From Adiantum capillus-veneris (taxonomy: Eukaryota; Streptophyta; Polypodiopsida; Polypodiales; Pteridaceae): 62,000 nt of DNA. A program made the translations under genes and the position numbers. Every line of letters starts with the position of its first letter. The first letter of the stretch is position 1. The notes beneath the pieces are model-generated. The model had not been told where the DNA came from and ran no database searches. It worked only from the letters and a program-made list of their open reading frames with translations. Where the stretch lies: the NCBI GenBank assembly GCA_014529385.2, contig CM043959.1:57826753-57888752 (forward strand). Reading direction: 5' to 3'. Positions 47,682 through 59,515 of this stretch are shown piece by piece.

Positions 47682-48349
47682 GGGGTTTAATCCCATGATG
47701 TAAAGTATTGACTCACTGAAATTTTCCTTGATATGCTAATTTATGAAAGATTCCTTTCATTTAAGGAACTCATTAAGGTGCATTTCATGAGGTTGTTTTG
47801 TTTTTTTTTTTAGCTTTCTTTTCATTGTACATTGGCCTTTCACTTGTTTAAGTAGGGCCATTTGGAACATATAAGGAATTTTGTTTATCTGTGTGTAATA
47901 GACAATACAAGTTATAGTATAACACAACATATCTAACATATGACTGCAAGCACTCATTAAGATCTACTCCCATAACTCATTAACATCATGGGGTTTAAGA
48001 TCTACTTTACATCATGGGGTTTAATCCCATGATGTAAAGTATTGACTCACTGAAATTTTCCTTGATATGCTAATTTATGAAAGATTCCTTTCATTTAAGG
48101 AACTCATTAAGGTGCATTTCATGAGGTTGTTTTGTTATTTTTTTTAGCTTTCTTTTCATTGTACATTGGCCTTTCACTTGTTTAAGTAGGGCCATTTGGA
48201 ACATATAAGGAATTTTGTTTATCTGTGTGTAATAGACAATACAAGTTATAGTATAACACAACATATCTAACATATGACTGCAAGCACTCATTAAGATCTA
48301 CTCCCATAACTCATTAACATGTCATTGTAAGCACTCGTTAACATGTGAC
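47682..48349. repeat. 334-bp tandem duplication
   Basis: GGGGTTTAATCCC at 47682 and 48016 begins two copies that are almost identical for about 300 bp, including the same minus-strand 66-codon frame (47757-47957, 48091-48291). Shorter related pieces (GGCACTCATTAAGATCTACTCC) continue to about 48430. Confidence 0.92.
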
Positions 48350-48430
48350 TATAGGCACTCATTAAGATCTACTCCCCATAGCTCAATAATCTGTGATTGT
48401 AGGCACTCATCAAGATCTACTCCCCCCCCG

Positions 48431-49206
48431 TCGGGGCTTCGATAGGCCTTTGTGAGTCATCACCTTACTGAATTCATAATCATGCACCTGTATCATATTT
48501 CTTGGTGCTTAGTGTAAGTGGTATGATTATTGTGGAGATAAATGGAGACACAATTTCTTGGTTGTGATCATCATATTTTTGTTGTTGAGTTCATGGTGTA
48601 TTGCTTTGATGACTTTATATAAATCTACTAGAAATGCAGCCATGTTTGAGGTGGCCTTAGGTATACATTTATCCACAATATACTTTAAGAAATATGAAAC
48701 ATTTAAAGAGACTCAATATCCAATATGTTATCAAGAATATCTTGAGATTACATGTAATAGATCATTGGGCTTGAGCATTGATTGTCCAAATGATAGCTCC
48801 CGATCTTATACTTTCATTGTTTATTTGCCTAAATTTGATCAGAATGTCTTCAAATTTAATATTTCCATTCATACTTTGGCTATATCACGCTTCATAGGCA
48901 TCATAGCTGCATACAATGAGTCATTCAAGCAAAGATGACAACACAAGGTACATGAAAACACTTTGAAAAACTTGGATACTTTAGCTTGAAAAATGAATCG
49001 CATGATGTTGGCCCTAAGTACTTATTGTTTTGCTATAATAAATTGTGCAATCCACAACAAAGTTTAGATTAGACACAATTCGTTAGTAATCCATGGCACA
49101 CAATAGTTTCCTCATATGTTAAAGAGGGTTTTTAAGCACTGAATTAAAAAAGCTACAAAATTATGAAAAAGCTATAAATAAAAAGCTCACATTTTTATTT
49201 TCCCCC
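48431..49206. other. Unassigned sequence to the right end of the insertion
   Basis: A plus-strand frame of 126 codons (48558-48938) starts with a hydrophobic segment, but I recognise no family. The rest is AT-rich. Confidence 0.3.
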
Positions 49207-49281
49207 TCTCTATTGTGTGCCTTGAGCTTCCTTCATCTTCTCCAAGCTGTGTGTGTTTCTCTGCAACCCTAATTCCAACAC
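49207..49281 (+). mobile_element. 3' LTR of the copia element, last part
   Basis: The final 75 bp match the end of the 5' LTR (CTTCTCCAAGCTGTGTGTG, CCTAATTCCAACA). Target duplication CATGT follows at 49282-49286. Confidence 0.92.
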
Positions 49282-50107
49282 ATGTACTTTATAGGCACTG
49301 CATTATGTCCTGGATACGGAGGTTGTTGTCCCAACATAGGTTGAGGTCTTTCCATACCCATTGGTGGTCTTTGAGCTTGTGCCATATTAGGTTGATATCT
49401 ATACATGGGTTGTCCTTGTGGCCGCATGGGCACGTATTGAACATTCCCATCATACTTTGGTCTGAAGTAGCAGTTGTGGGTCTCATGGTTGGTCCATTTA
49501 CCCTCGACTTCACACCATTTTTGTGGCCTAATTGGTTGTGCCTGTGGAGGTATCCCCTGTCCTGGTCCCCTCATAGGTGCTTTTTGCATGTTGTTCATCA
49601 TGTCGTTCATACTTTTTAGCATATCTTTGATAGCTGAGAGTGGTGCTGCACCAGCCGTTCCCACTTGTGCTAGTTTAGTGGATGTTGTTTTCTTACTTTG
49701 GTTATCCTTAGGGACATCTTCTTCATTGAAAATTTCACAATTTCACAATTTCACAATTTCACACACATGCTTCTAGGGTTGTATGCCCTAACCTCTTGTT
49801 CCAACTCAATACCATGGTCATCAATGCAAATAGCATACTCCTCGTTAGGGTCGAAGTAAACCTGGGCTCCATGACAGTTAGTCTTGTAAAAAGATAGTAT
49901 ATGATTATAGCGCACTGTCCTTCCGGTTTCTGAGTGAGTCGAGTAAGAAGACATTTCGGATGTTGATTTTGAAAAAGTGTCTAAGACTTCTTCAAGAATT
50001 GTGTGCAAGGAATTTCCTTGTTTCATGCTTTCTTCGGTGGATACTCTACTGGAGGTTTCTCCGAGTATACCCTGGTTTCCTAGTACACGACCAGATCTAA
50101 GGTTCAT
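49282..50107 (-). pseudogene. Gag first half of element A
   Basis: ATG at 50107 opens MNLRSGRVLG, recalling the LRSG phrase found in Athila/Tat polyproteins, followed by an acidic/Ser-rich region (stop at about 49751). From 49664 a helical stretch (SAIKDMLKSMNDMMNNMQ) and a Met/Pro/Gln-rich domain follow, with WCEVEGKWTNHETHNCYF, a knuckle-like Cys/His motif of the type seen in plant Ty3 gag. The frame is cut at CATGT (49282-49286) by the copia element and continues at 35163. No classical gag capsid domain is recognised, so either it is divergent or it was lost. Confidence 0.6.
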
Positions 50108-50140
50108 ATAGACTTATGAAGCCATGGATAGAGTACTCAC

Positions 50141-50225
50141 CTTTGGATTGACTTGTCGTCAATTTTCACTTGATTCAATTGCAACTTTTCATTAAGCCAC
50201 TGATTCCTCATCTGCCACCTGATTC
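50141..50225 (-). promoter_or_regulatory. 85-nt leader exon of element A with major splice donor
   Basis: On the minus strand AATTTATACAG (3' splice site ending at 50226) precedes an 85-nt stretch that ends CCAAAG before GTGAGTACTC (consensus donor, 50140 downward). The gag ATG lies 34 nt after the donor. That is the layout of a retroviral major splice donor: unspliced RNA gives gag-pol, and splicing to the acceptor at 14282 would give the coiled-coil ORF. Inferred from signals only. Confidence 0.45.
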
Positions 50226-50496
50226 CTGTATAAATTTGATCGAGTTAGCTATTCTTCTATAAAGACAATAGAGTTTTTGCTACTCTCGTGATTGGTCTCT
50301 GTGTATCACTTCAAATCGAGCTATGGAAGTCAAAATTTGACTTTCAGATTCGACTTTAGCAAAAATTCAAAGGTTTGATCTGCAAATCGGAAACTGAGTG
50401 TACCTATACCAATTTTGATCCGATTGAACCCAAAATTTCTCTGCTTGACCTTGTGGTATACTCAAATTTGCAAATTTCTCAAGTTTTGAAGCAGAT

Positions 50497-51084
50497 GTAA
50501 ATAATCACGATTATTTACTCCAGCTATAATTTTGCAACTTTTTGCCCCAACTTTGATACAGATTTGTTAAGCACCTTAAGTTAAGATCACTAGCCAAGTT
50601 TTATCAAGTTTGGACAATTTTTGATCAAATGGTCAATCAATTATTTGTCCGCAGACTAACTTTGCAATTTGGTCACAATTTTCACTCCAGTGATCCAAAT
50701 CTTACTGGGCTTATTACATCATGCTAAAACTAGTGGTGTGCTGACTTGGTCAAAAAAGTTGAAAAATGGGACAGATGTAAATAATCACGATTATTTACTA
50801 TTGATAAATTTTTGCATCTTTCTGGTCAACTGAACATGTACACATGTTTATCACATCAATATAAACCTATGAATCAATTTTCAACAAGTTTGGACAAATT
50901 TTCCCCAAATTTACACTCAAGATTCGAAAATTCAGTACAAACTTTAGTTTTTATCCAGTTTTTTGCCAGTTTAGTGATCCAAATCTCTTGGCCATTTACA
51001 AAAGTTTTTTGTACACATGCAACGAGTCAATGGTATGAACCTTGGTCAATTTAGAGCAGGAAGTTAATAATCACGATTATTTAC
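50497..51084. repeat. Palindrome array 2 (three sites, ~280-286 bp apart)
   Basis: Sites at 50497-50518, 50777-50798 and 51063-51084 share half-site GTAAATAATCG/A, the same family as array 1. Each is preceded by GCAGAT or similar and followed by TACT-C/A. Flanks are only weakly alike. The array lies in the intron-like region upstream of the leader exon of element A. Confidence 0.8.
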
Positions 51085-51417
51085 TTCAGCCTTGAAATGA
51101 ACACTTTTTTGTAATTTTTTCAAAGACACTCCTTATATGAGCTATTTTTAAGCCTATGAAGATTAGCATAATTTTGAGTTTGCATTAATCTAGGTTCATA
51201 ACTTTACTGCTTGTGTTAGCATTCATAAACTTGTAATTTTTGAAGGATTAATCTTTACAATAGTCTAAGTGTTTTTTTACTTTATGATACTTTAAATTTG
51301 GCCATACATTAAACTCTAATTTTTACAACAATTTACCTTGCATGCTCAATGTACTTCATATTTAATCTCCATGACTCAACTTGTGGTGCTTAATCAAATG
51401 ATTTCTCTTTTTGACAG

Positions 51418-51502
51418 ACCTACCTCCAAGACATACGATTACATGCCTTCGTGACTGCCTTCATGGAACACGAGGACGTGTGCCAAATTAGGAAGGGGGG
51501 AG
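51418..51502 (+). CDS. Terminal exon of plus-strand element D
   Basis: A strong acceptor (TTTCTCTTTTTGACAG, ending 51417) precedes an open stretch, TYLQDIRLHAFVTAFMEHED, that runs into the polypurine tract GGAAGGGGGGAG. Its end resembles the exon at 1085-1172. It is opposite in strand to element A, so D is a separate element whose upstream part is missing or replaced. Confidence 0.45.
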
Positions 51503-52430
51503 TGTTAGCAGCGGCTAACAGTTGCACCAAGCAGGGGATATGCTATGGATGTACACAATATTTTCTATTCACATTGTATAAGGTCTTAGGCTCATTTGGG
51601 AGTTCCAAAGTTGTATATACTAGCCAAAAAGCTCAACTTAATCCCATAGTAGGAGGGTTTTGTGGTGCATGCCTTTATAAGGAACCCTTTTATGCAAAGA
51701 GGTCATTCTGGAATGGTCCTTTTGAGAACTCTCTCCCTAGAGTAGGTCTTGATGGCCTAGCCTTTGCGCTTAATGCCCATGCTTAGAAGGCTAGTGCTAA
51801 TCACATGTAATTAGTGTAATCCTCTCTTAATTAATCTAGTTTTCATTATGTTGTCAATCATGGTTCTCTACTTTCCGTCATTGTTCTAATCTAACTCTTA
51901 CTTATGCTAAGCTACTCCGATTAGTGGAGTCCTTATCTAACTCTCTCGATTAAGTGGAGTGGGTGTACTCATGATTGAGGGATTAGAGTTGTCCTCTAAT
52001 GGTGTGCTTGTGTGTGTGTAGGTTTAAGAAGCCTTGAGCTTAATTTGATTATGTGTGACTTGATTTGGACACCATGATTGGCATGGTTGGGGTGGCCGAT
52101 TTGAATGCGATCTTGTGTGCTTAATCGTCAATGCATGTAATGAGTTGTGCTTGAGAGACTCCAAGATTAGTGTGTTTCACTTCGTTGCTTGATGTGTGTA
52201 GATGAATGCTTGTATTGATGCTTGATGTGTGATTAACATTAGTTGATTTGGGATAATTTCTATTTGCATTGGAGGATACACGCTCTTGAATCCTCTCAAT
52301 CCTTGCATCCGATGACTCTCTCGCACATTCTTTGTGTGATGCCTCCAAGCCCTAGGCGGGTCATGCTCTCTCTCTCTCCGGATTGATAGATTTTGTGGGA
52401 GATTGCTTATGCTATGGCAAGCCTCCAACA
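51503..52430 (+). mobile_element. 3' LTR of element D
   Basis: Starts TGTTAGCAGCGGCTAAC right after the polypurine tract (51491-51502) and may end at GCCTCCAACA (52430), about 928 bp. A TATA-like TTTATAAG at 51674-51681 lies about 170 bp inside. The 3' two thirds recur immediately downstream. No target duplication could be confirmed. Confidence 0.5.
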
Positions 52431-52432
52431 TA

Positions 52433-53001
52433 AATCACATGTAATTAGTGTAATTCTCTCTTAATTAATCTAGTTTTCATTATGTTGTCAATCATGTTTC
52501 TCTACTTTCCGTCATTTTTTTTAAGTGTTGATCTTTTTTAATTTAACTCTTACTTATGCTAAGCTACTCCGATTAGTGGAGTCCTTATCTAACTCTCTCG
52601 ATTAAGTGGAGTGGACGTACTCGTGATTGAGGGATTAGAATTGTCCTCTAATGGTGTGCTTGTGTGTGTGTAGGTTTAAGAAGCCTTGAGCTTAATTTGA
52701 TTATGTGTGACTTGATTTGGACACCATGATTGACATGGTTGGGAAGGCCGACTTGAATGCGATCTTGTGTGCTTAATCATCAATGCATGTAATTAGAGTT
52801 TTGCTTGAGAGACGCCAAGATTAGTGTGTTTCACTTTGTTGCTTGATGTGTGTAGATGAATGCTTGCATTGATGCTTGATGTGCGATTAGCATTAGTTGA
52901 TTTGGTATGATTTCTATTTGCATTGGAGGATACACGCTCTTGAATCCTCTCAATCTTTGCATCCGATGACGCTCTCGCACATTCTTTGTGTGATGCCTCC
53001 A
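52433..53001 (+). repeat. Partial tandem copy of the LTR D 3' portion
   Basis: AATCACATGTAATTAGTGTAA at 51799 and at 52433 begins two copies (offset 634-654 bp) that stay highly similar to GTGTGATGCCTCCA at about 52346 and 53000. Small insertions mark the second copy. Possibly a product of unequal exchange between LTRs. Confidence 0.88.
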
Positions 53002-53913
53002 CGCCGCGAAGGACGTCAGCATAGCGAGAACTCACCTAACAAGATTTGTCAGCTAAGGACGAAGCTCGACCTGCAGGCGCATGGAAGCAGGCATAGGGTG
53101 TCAACCTACACTCGACCGACTCCTAACTAATTCCTACAGAGGTCTCTACCCAATGTCTAAGTCACAGCCTTCAAGAGTGCATAAGAGGAAACTTCCTACA
53201 ACGCTTTCTAGAGCCGAACACCCATCAAAACAATCTCGAAACACCACAAAACTTGAAGGAGACCCTACTAACACCAATAGGTCACTCTCCCTAAGGTCTA
53301 TGAACCAAAACCCCAACCCAAAACACCTGGTGCAAAATCACGTAGGATGTCTGGCCGAAATTTTCAGGTCTTTGTTTCCAAAATCTAAAGTACCTAATGT
53401 GTAGCTCTACTCAATGGAAACACGTGGATATGTTGCAATGCAAAATAGGACAACGTATGCTCATCGAATCACCAGATGAAGCTCGTAGATGGAGCTCGTA
53501 AAACCGGACCGTACGCGCGCAATGTAGGTATCGATGTGTAGCTCTCGTTGGGGGCAACACGCTGCACTTCTCCGCACTCAATTCCGACCACCGGTATGCG
53601 CATAGCATCAAGATGAAGCCCTCACTCTCTCGCGTACACAGTACGCTCACTCACAGACTTCAAAACTTTTTGACAAAAGGTTTTTTCATTAAGGTCAAAA
53701 AGTTGTATAAATACCTTACACTTCTCAAACCCTAAAGTTCCAAATTAAACATCTACTCAATCTAAATGTCAAAACTGGGATACAATCTGGAAACTTCTGT
53801 AAGCCCCAATATTTACAAGGTGAAATGTCGGGTTTTCTCAATAAATGAATAATTACAAAAAATGATAATCTGTCGAGCCGTCATTTTCCATAGGGTGTGT
53901 CCATCTTCTAACA
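53002..53913 (-). mobile_element. 3' LTR of element C (far edge uncertain)
   Basis: On the minus strand GGAGGGGGGGAG (53926-53914) is followed by TGTTAGAAGATGG, a polypurine tract plus LTR start of the same form as in D. A TATA-like box (TATTTATA, 53706-53713) lies about 200 bp inside; it also reads TATAAATA on the plus strand, so promoter direction is not certain. The far end lies near 53000, next to the partial LTR D copy. Confidence 0.5.
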
Positions 53914-53965
53914 CTCCCCCCCTCCTTGCTCATGTCGTCCTCGACATGCCTGTTGAGATGCTTCT

Positions 53966-56764
53966 TCATCTTATGGTTTCTCGCATCTTGAGCAGCGACT
54001 CGTATCTTGCATGTAAATGCAGTAGTGTTGGGCCGAATATGTCGGTGCTAATGGTGAAGAAGCTGGTGCAGAAAGCCTCTTCAAAGGCCTGGAGGTGATA
54101 GGATGGCAAAAACATGATCCTTTGATACAATGCATGTATCACCTCCTTGGAGGGATGACCAAACAGATTGTATGCACATCTGTAAGTATCTTCAAAGAAG
54201 AAGATACTGTCTGTCGCTTGGCCCGGTTTGAACGTCTCGAAGACTGCCAAAAGGGTTTTACAGATCTTTCTCAACATAATGCAAGAAAGGTCAGGCGAGC
54301 CAGTGAACAATTTGATGGCGCCCATTAGGGTTTTCACCATGTATTGAACACTTATTCTCTCGCCTGCCTTCAAGCCTAGCATCTTCGGATAGTTTAGCCA
54401 AGTGGGTTGTCTTCTTTGTAGTAGCTCATGGGCCTTCCACGTCCGCATCCTTGGTAGAGGGCAGAAGCTTAGGTTATCTCTGATGATTTTGGGTGCCTGT
54501 ACCAAATGGATTAGGTACTCTGGATACTTCGTCAGCCATGCCTTTCTCCACCTGGTCTGGGAGTTGACTATCAACTTTACCCCTTCAGGCTTGGAGATAT
54601 CTGTTGTGTAGAGTAGCACTGTTGGCTCTTCTCTGATTCTCTTGTTGATTGTGGCCGCTTCGTACTTTAGCAAAGGATATGGGAGAAAGGGCTGTAGCCA
54701 TTCACGCCAAAGGTTGTTGGAGTCTATCTTCTGAATGGTCATGGATTTAAAAACCCTCTGCTCCCATTCCAAGGGTTCCTTGGCCGTTTCTCTGATTTCT
54801 GCTTCTATGGCCTTGCGCAGCTTCTCTTCCTCTTCTTGTGTCAGATCTTGTGGCTCTTGAGAGGGTCCTACTAGGATTTCCACTTGCATGGGTGTGTCCA
54901 TAGGATCTGCCACATTCTCTAGGTCTATGCCTTCCATGGCTCCTAGCCCTGTGCTTGCCTGCTCTTCTGCGTGCTGGCCTCTTAGCTCTTCTATCTGCTT
55001 TTGGAATGTTTGTTTCTCTGCTTCAGCTTGTTCTCCCATGTTCACGAGGAGGTCATTCAAATCGGCGTTTATCTTCTCCGTCTCCTCGAGCTTTCTCTTG
55101 ATATTTTCTAGCTCATCTTGCATTGCCTTCTGATCTTCTTCCATGCGTGTTTGCATAACCACCGACCCTTATGCCATCATCAACCTTTGCTCCTTCTCTA
55201 AGGTTAACTCTTCCTGGAGCTCTTTCATTTGTTCTTCATAGATCTGGCTCTCTGAAGTGGTGTGAATCAAGCTAGTAGCTCTGACTCTGGAAGGAGATGC
55301 CCGAAGCCGCTGGATGGTTTGATCTTTAACTTTAAGCTAGTCCTTGAGCTCAAGGACCTCATCCTGGCTAGCCTCCTGCTCTATTTCTTCCTTCTCTTTG
55401 GCATTCCGCATTGATTCAACTTCCTTGGACTCCTCAACAAGTTGTAGGGTTAGGTTATCCTTTTCCCTCTCTGCATCTGTCAATGACTTGCTGAGTTGTC
55501 TATATTCCTCTTCGGCTCCTTGCAGTCTTTGAGCTGCTTCCTGATATTGTCTTTCCATCTCCTCGCATCTTTGCAATGCCTTTGCTAGACTGGCTTGCAG
55601 CTCTGCTTCTCTCTCTATCTGCCTTTGGCTTTGTTTTTGTAAAGTGTCGACTTCAAGCTTTATCTGCACTTCAGTGGATTTGAGAGTTGCCATTTCACTT
55701 TTTGTGGCCATTGACTGTGCCCTTAGCCCGGTTAGCTTGGTCATCACCACATCCCAATCATTGGTGGGTGGGTGCAGGTCCACTATATCAGTGGCCATCT
55801 CCTTTAGCTCCACTAACCGCAGGCTCTGCATTTGCTCTTTGGGCCCCGTGCTCGCCAAGTCAAATGCGAATGTGGAAGCCTCTTCTTTTGAATATCCGGC
55901 AGCCAGTAGGTCTAGAAATGTGTATACGTTGCTTCATTTGGCTCTGGCTGCTCACTTTTAGGCTTAGCTTCTTCTTTTGGTTCTTGCTCTTGGCTTTGTT
56001 CTTGCCTAGACTCCTCTTGATCTTCAGGTTTGTCTTGCTCTTCTTTCTATTGAGTTTGTGGAGGGCTACGAGGAGGTGTTGAGGGCGGTGGGCTTGACTC
56101 AGGGCTGGACAGTGGAGTTGTCGGCTTTTTCTTGAAATCCATGTCCGCCTTTGTCTTTCTCTCTCTTTCTCTCTCTTGGCTTTCCTGCTCCTCTAGCAGT
56201 TGCCGTCGGACTTGCTCCACTTCTGCTTTCGTAAATGGTACATGTGGAATATTTTCCATCGTGGCATCCAGAATCTCAAAATTCTTAATATAGTCGTCAA
56301 ATCTGTCTCTGTGCACCCTTCAGGATGATCCCGACATTGCTTCTAGAGACGGCTTCCATAGCTCATTCAAATCTCCTTTGAGGGCTCTTTCGGCTCTGAA
56401 ACTTTCCATTAGCCGCTCTAGCCGTGCTGCTTTCTGTGATTTTGTCTCTTTTACTAGCACTTGGACAGATTCCTCTTTCCCTTCTTTAGCTTTGGCTACT
56501 CTTCTTGCACGGTTTCTAACCGGCATTTCAACCTAGTGGCAACCCTTGGTGCTTTGGGATGTTCCTCTTCCTTATCTTCCTTGAGCCTCAGCCAATCGTT
56601 CTGTGATGGAGGGTCGGGCCATCTTCCCTTGGCGTGCAATGCCCCATAAATCACTTTCATGATTAACTCACCCGGCACGATGTATAAGGGCTCTACTTCT
56701 TCCAAATAATCCTTTATGGTCATCCTTTTCTTCTTTGCCGGTGACTTTGCGGCTTCCATAGATC
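53966..56764 (-). pseudogene. Coiled-coil ORF of element C in env-like position
   Basis: The exon starts at 56764 after a splice acceptor (GAGTGCAACAG); the ATG at 56759 is 6 nt into it. The first block (MEAAKSPAKKKRMTIKDYLE) is basic; a frame change near 56520 leads to Lys/Glu-rich helices and a Pro/Ser-rich linker (56520-56050); then long coiled coils (55858-55337 and 55162-54900, separated by two stops) and a C-terminal globular region of about 260 residues (54800-53966) with LPYPLLKYEAATINKRI, WLTKYPEYLIHLV and many Phe/Leu. Total about 930 codons. LPYPL.K.E and neighbours match element A. It ends about 50 bp before a polypurine tract. No membrane segment was found, so an envelope role is not supported by sequence. 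Function unknown. Confidence 0.65.
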
Positions 56765-56923
56765 CTGTTGCACTCAGTAGTCCGAAGTTAGCGTTTTTTT
56801 CATATCAGCTGAACTGAGTTTTAACTATCCAAATGACTTGAAAATTGAAAATAAAACTTAAAAGGAACTTGTGAAACTGTGCATGTGCTCACAGTACAAT
56901 TCTGACAAAAATTTATCATCTAG

Positions 56924-57790
56924 ACATCCTACGCGTAGGATGTTTTTTTCATCAGATTTTGGTGATACTTGACATGCACCTTGGCCTGTACATCATGCCT
57001 ATGTGATTGGATTTGGATTTGGACATCAAAAAGTGGATTTTTGGGCTGATTCAGGCTTTAGGTCACAAATTGGGTAGAAAGTCCACAACAGGTAGAAAAT
57101 GATATCCAAATGGGTTGAAAATTGATATATGGGCTCCTTGCACCATGGTAATGGCTCCCATGATGTCATTCTTTGCATAGAACGTCAAAAACATGCTTGA
57201 GACATCCTACACGTAGGATGTCTATTTCATCAAAATGGCTTGAGATTTGTTTTGTGGGTAGCTCTTGGCCTGTGGAACATGGCCATGCTCTTGGATTTTG
57301 ATTTGGACAAGATATGATGTTGGTAAGACCCTGTTGTAGTGTTTTTGGGCTCAAAAAGTATATCTTGAAGGTGTTGGAGGTAAAAAATGATTAGAATGGA
57401 TTCAAACTTGATATATGAGCTCTTGAAGATGATATGAAAAGATATGGAATGTAAAAATACCCCTTGTAGGTCAAAAATGTCAAACAGACATCCTACGCAT
57501 AGGATGTCTACTTCATCAATTTTTGCAAGTGACCACACAGATTGGTTGGCTATGTGCTCATGAATTTTGTGCAAGTTTCATGTGATTTGGACAAGTTTTG
57601 GTAGGTCTATGGCCCATTATTGCCTCTATGCCCTAACTTTGCGTTTTTTCCTTCATATGAGGTCAATTTTGGTCCAAATGTGATGAAACTTGTTGGCTAG
57701 CATGTAAGGCTATTCAGAAAATGTGTGTGATGAGAGTTGTTGGTTTTTGTGCCCAAAAATGGCCTTGAGACATCCTATGCATAGGATGTC
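56924..57790. repeat. Palindrome array 3 (four sites, 278-286 bp apart)
   Basis: Sites at 56924-56943, 57201-57222, 57487-57508 and 57769-57790 share half-site GACATCCTACG or close variants. Centre spacing is about 278, 286 and 282 bp. The intervening sequence shows only faint likeness (GATTTGGACA, TTGATATATG.GCTC). The array sits directly upstream of the coiled-coil exon of element C. A related site is at 60533-60554. Confidence 0.85.
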
Positions 57791-58802
57791 TCCTAATGAT
57801 TTTTTTATGGAAACTGCTACTGGTGCCTGTCCTTAGTCACCCTGAGTCCCTTTTAAGCCTAATTTCAACAAAATAGTCAAATGGATAGAAAGTAACTCCC
57901 TGTGTGGATTTCAAAGACTCTGAGCCGTTTTCTGACTTTTGGAGTGCTTTTCGACGATGAAATTTCTTGATGTTGGTCTCCATAGACCTCACAAACATGA
58001 ATTCTAGAGTGGTATAGTTGTAAAAAGTTGAAAAAAGCCAAAAGCAGGACCCGTTTTTTCACACAGTGTAGGTTATGAAATGTTGTGCAAGGACAATGTT
58101 AAAGATGGAATTGATATTCCAAAAAAATGTCGAGTTTTTTTCAGCTCATGAGACAACTTTCGAGATAGATAGCACCTAAAAATCCATTTTGAAACTCTTG
58201 ACATAATTCAAGGAAAATGGTCACTTAACAGGACATAAAAGTGTCCCAGAACATAAAAGTGTCCCATTACCAACCTAGTGTTAATGATGCTAGCAAGGAC
58301 TATGCTTGAAGTGAGAACGGATGGGAGTTTATGATCTAGAAGTGAAGTGCTTGAAGTGCTCTATCGACCTGTCTTTATAGCTCGTCAATTGGAGTTACGA
58401 TGAATAAGTTATGGAAGTTTGAAGTTTGAGTTAATGTAGATCCGTACTGGATTGGGCAACTGCAGCTAAGGTGACAGAATTGAAATAAATGCATGAGCTG
58501 GAAATTCTCACTTTGTGGAGCGCGTCGATCTTTTCACATCAATGATCGGAGTTACGGCTGCCAAGATATTGGCCGTTAAAGATTCACCGGGGCCGATTCC
58601 GTACCAGTGTGGTTTGCTTCGTTGTTGTTCCATCTGGGAATTTTACAGCCTCAACAGGGGTCATATGCGTTCTATGCAGCTTGAGAAGTCTATAGGAATT
58701 AACAACTTGCCAATTGGAGTCCGAAGCTGTAAGATATTAATGTTTGAAGTCAATGACAACAACGATGATGTGGTACCAGATGACTTTTGGCCACAAAGTT
58801 TG
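57791..58802. other. Unassigned sequence
   Basis: No supportable gene. A direct repeat (CATAAAAGTGTCCCA, twice) lies at 58236-58265. A plus-strand frame at 58515-58826 has no recognised motif. Confidence 0.4.
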
Positions 58803-58985
58803 AAACGGTGGCTTTACACTTCTTGATGAGTTATTTGTCAGAATGTCGTCACCTAGAGAGTGTTGATGGTGGGATTTACTCAAGTGCTACTAGAGAAAAA
58901 TATTGTGCTTGGCATTGCATGGTCGATATATACGCCAAATTGGGTGTGCTTGAGGGGAACCGACTGCCCACTAATGGCCGCAGGC
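58803..58985 (+). pseudogene. Possible PPR-protein fragment
   Basis: The frame reads FLMSYLSECRHLESVDGG, then YCAWHCMVDIYAKLGVLEG. This resembles the last PPR/E-motif stretch of plant PPR proteins (SACSHAG...EHY-CMVD-LGRAG-L-E). PPR proteins bind organellar RNA. Only about 60 codons are visible, without start or further repeats, so it is at best a relic or captured piece. The match is by eye and modest. Confidence 0.35.
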
Positions 58986-58999
58986 CTAAGATAAATTAA

Positions 59000-59474
59000 A
59001 AATTTTGGTCGCCCATTCTAAAGAGGACACACATTGTGTGTGAAGGGAAAATAAGAAGAGGGCATGGCGTTCAATAGCGAGGGGCAACAGAGAAAGGGAG
59101 AGATGATCGCGCTGGCAAAAGCGAAGCTCGCATGAGTTCGGAGTTGAAACAAAAAACGCCCATCTTGCCATGGCGCATAGGCTAGGTTCTATTTCCGCCG
59201 CATTCTGTGCACCTCCATCCGAGGCCAGCCACGTGAGCAGGGAAAGTTCATACGCCACATCACCGACGGCGCCGTCGGTGGGTAAAAAATGGAGTGTTTT
59301 CTAGCGGCATTCAACGAGGGGGTTAGGGCTTGAAACAGGAACGAGAGAGGAGCATGAAAAGGGATGCACGGGTAGGGCATGATGGGGGGTTATGGGAAGA
59401 AGACTCTCATGCTTAAGCAAAGGCAGGAACCCACTTTCTTGTCCTCGTTGAGCAAAGGCAAAAGGGGGTTTCTC

Positions 59475-59515
<41 letters not shown>

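Noticed and set aside
48558-48938. 126-codon plus-strand ORF as a membrane protein gene
   Set aside because: It has one hydrophobic stretch at the start but no family resemblance, and lies in repeat-rich, unassigned DNA.
51503-52430. LTR D as the 5' LTR of minus-strand element A
   Set aside because: No tRNA primer site follows in the minus direction, and a purine tract with an exon end points to plus orientation.
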